Positions 22,466 through 23,976 of a stretch of 23,976 nt of DNA are shown in pieces (the first letter of the stretch is position 1; each line of letters opens with the position of its first letter). The translations under genes and the position numbers were made by a program. Source of the DNA: Candidatus Ventricola intestinavium (lineage in GTDB: Bacteria > Bacillota > Clostridia > Christensenellales > Aristaeellaceae); NCBI GenBank assembly GCA_018715105.1, contig DVMG01000007.1, positions 1 to 23,976 of the forward strand, given 5' to 3'. The notes under the pieces are model-generated. The model saw only the letters and a list, made by a program, of their open reading frames with translations, searched no databases and was not told where the DNA came from.

Positions 22466-23837
22466 AGAATCCATCCGCCAGATCCTTGAAAAGCAGCGTG
22501 CTTTCTACCAAAGCGGGAAGACGCTGGATCTTGCCTTCCGCAGGCAGGCCCTGCTGGCTCTGCGCAAGGCGATCCTGAGCCATGAAGAGCAGATCAACGA
22601 CGCACTCCGGGCGGATCTGGGTAAATCCGCCACCGAAACCTACATGTGTGAAACCGGCATGACGCTCTCCGAGCTGTCTTACATGCTTTCCCACATGCGC
22701 CGCTTTGCCCGCCGCCGCCATGTGCTCACGCCGCTTGCTCAGTTTCCATCGGACAGCTTCACCGTCCGCGATCCCTATGGTGTGGTGCTGATCATGTCTC
22801 CATGGAATTATCCGTTCATGCTCTGCCTGGAGCCGCTCATCGGCGCTCTGGCCGCGGGCAACTGCTGTGTGCTCAAGCCTTCCGCTTATGCGCCCGCCAC
22901 ATCCGCCGTCATCGCGAAAATCGTATCAAGCTGCTTCCCCGAGGAGCATGTGGCCGTTGTCACCGGCGGACGGCAGGAGAATCAAGCGCTTCTTTCTCAG
23001 CGGTTTGACTACATCTTTTTCACCGGCGGCGTGGCCGTGGGGCGCGAGGTCATGCGCCATGCGGCCGAGCACCTGACCCCCGTCACCCTGGAGCTGGGCG
23101 GCAAGAGCCCCTGCATCGTCGATGCGACGGCCAAACTCGATGTCGCCGCGCGCCGGCTCGTCTTCGGAAAGCTGCTCAACTGCGGGCAGACCTGTGTGGC
23201 TCCGGATTACCTGCTCATCGACCGGCGCGTGCAGGAGCCGTTTATCGAGCGCGTCAAGTACTGGATCGTCCGCATGTACGGAGAGGATCCGCTGACCCAT
23301 GACGGCTATGTGCACATGATCAACCGCAAACACTTTGACCGGGTTTGCGGCCTGATTGATCCTTCCAAGGTTCTGTATGGCGGTAAATCCGATCCCGCCA
23401 CCCTGCGCATCCAACCGACGCTCCTTGTGGATGTGACCGGTGACGATCCCGTCATGCAGGAGGAAATCTTTGGTCCGCTGCTGCCCATTCTCCCCTATGA
23501 CAGCATCGACGAAGCGTTTGAATTCATTCAGGCGCGTCCGCATCCGCTGGCTCTCTATCTGTTTTCGGAGGATCGTGCGCTGCAGAACCGCGTGTTGAGC
23601 ACCCTGTCCTTTGGCGGCGGCTGCATCAACGATACGATCATCCATCTGGCCACCAGCCGCATGGGCTTCGGCGGCGTGGGCGACAGCGGGATGGGCAGCT
23701 ATCATGGAAAGAAGAGCTTTGACACATTCAGCCATGAAAAGAGCATTGTCAACAAATCCACCCTGATCGACCTGCCTATGCGCTATGCTCCCTACAGCCC
23801 GCTGACCGGCAGGCTGCTCAGGCTGTTCCTGCGCTGA
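22458..23837 (+). CDS. Aldehyde dehydrogenase, class 3 (ALDH3/fatty aldehyde type)
   Basis: A 459 aa NAD(P)-dependent aldehyde dehydrogenase, the short length of the ALDH3 branch. It has PWNYPF (Asn117), the general base Glu212 in TLELGGKSP, the catalytic Cys246 in NCGQTCVAPDY, and EEIFGPLLPI. The C-terminus (PLTGRLLRLFLR) is short, with no full membrane anchor like that of eukaryotic fatty aldehyde dehydrogenases. ATG 22458 follows GGGAGGAG at about 8 bases and overlaps the ADH end. The next promoter signals are absent, so all three genes answer to the MarR operator. Oxidises an aldehyde to the acid; chain length preference unknown. Confidence 0.93.
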   Translation: MNEESIRQILEKQRAFYQSGKTLDLAFRRQALLALRKAILSHEEQINDALRADLGKSATETYMCETGMTLSELSYMLSHMRRFARRRHVLTPLAQFPSDSFTVRDPYGVVLIMSPWNYPFMLCLEPLIGALAAGNCCVLKPSAYAPATSAVIAKIVSSCFPEEHVAVVTGGRQENQALLSQRFDYIFFTGGVAVGREVMRHAAEHLTPVTLELGGKSPCIVDATAKLDVAARRLVFGKLLNCGQTCVAPDYLLIDRRVQEPFIERVKYWIVRMYGEDPLTHDGYVHMINRKHFDRVCGLIDPSKVLYGGKSDPATLRIQPTLLVDVTGDDPVMQEEIFGPLLPILPYDSIDEAFEFIQARPHPLALYLFSEDRALQNRVLSTLSFGGGCINDTIIHLATSRMGFGGVGDSGMGSYHGKKSFDTFSHEKSIVNKSTLIDLPMRYAPYSPLTGRLLRLFLR

Positions 23838-23904
23838 GTTGTTCCGCAGGCTCTAACGGGGCTTATCCATGCACTCTGAACAGAGGGGAATCTCTTCATG
23901 AACT

Positions 23905-23935
23905 TCCACCGGTACAGCCGGTGGATTTACTTTTG
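23905..23935 (+). terminator. Rho-independent terminator after the aldehyde dehydrogenase
   Basis: TCCACCGG (23905-23912) and CCGGTGGA (23918-23925) form a perfect 8-bp stem with a TACAG loop, followed by TTTACTTTTG. The T-run is interrupted, so strength is moderate. It lies 68 bases after the stop. Confidence 0.72.
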
Positions 23936-23976
23936 ATATCCAGTGCCGGCCAAAGCCCTGCCCCATCGGCCCAAGC

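Noticed and set aside
1..23976. CRISPR arrays, tRNA/rRNA genes, transposases, phage genes
   Set aside because: I saw no regularly spaced repeats, no cloverleaf candidates and no proteins of these families; apparent repeats are promoter, hairpin or codon-bias effects.

Overview
The window is GC-rich (about 60% or more by eye) and densely coded, with strong GGAGG-type ribosome binding sites. It most likely comes from a high-GC, anaerobic, low-oxygen-lifestyle member of the Firmicutes (class Clostridia). The reasons are a Thermotoga/Bacillus-type (I-beta) DAHP synthase, a Bce-type peptide-antibiotic sensing and detoxification module, a secreted CHAP + L,D-transpeptidase wall enzyme, citrate lyase maturation genes and a MarR/iron-ADH/ALDH operon. 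The placement is inference from gene content, not a phylogenetic result.

Region 1 (65-7268, + strand) is a near-complete aromatic amino acid operon: aroF-tyrA-aroB-aroA-aroC-pheA-aroK. It converts PEP + erythrose-4-P to chorismate and on to prephenate, phenylpyruvate and 4-hydroxyphenylpyruvate. Several genes overlap by ATGA or a few bases. Dehydroquinate dehydratase (aroD/aroQ) and shikimate dehydrogenase (aroE) are not in the window. The promoter lies before position 1.

Region 2 (7269-7724) is a 456-base non-coding gap between convergent units. It holds a 209-base element bounded by 16-base inverted repeats with further internal pairing, followed by two GC-rich hairpins, one a likely terminator. 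This element is the least explained sequence here.

Region 3 (7725-12529, - strand) encodes a multi-domain cell-wall enzyme (CHAP, PG-binding, SH3-like, YkuD, Cys/His tail), an RluA-type pseudouridine synthase overlapping a RlmI-like methyltransferase, and citrate lyase ligase citC. Divergent from citC is a citX-citG fusion (12865-14361, + strand). The citrate lyase subunits themselves are absent from the window.

Region 4 (14480-20656, + strand) is a defence/export block. A near-consensus promoter drives a MATE exporter followed by an OmpR-type regulator and an intramembrane-sensing kinase, closed by a strong terminator. A separate unit then encodes the BceAB-type ABC transporter, preceded by an inverted repeat that fits the BceR-type TNACA-N4-TGTAA operator.

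Region 5 (20689-23837, + strand) is a MarR-regulated operon: MarR repressor, iron-type alcohol dehydrogenase and class-3 aldehyde dehydrogenase, all overlapping. Its promoter is embedded in a perfect 15+4+15 base palindrome. A hairpin terminator closes the window. I found no rRNA, tRNA, CRISPR array, transposase or phage gene.
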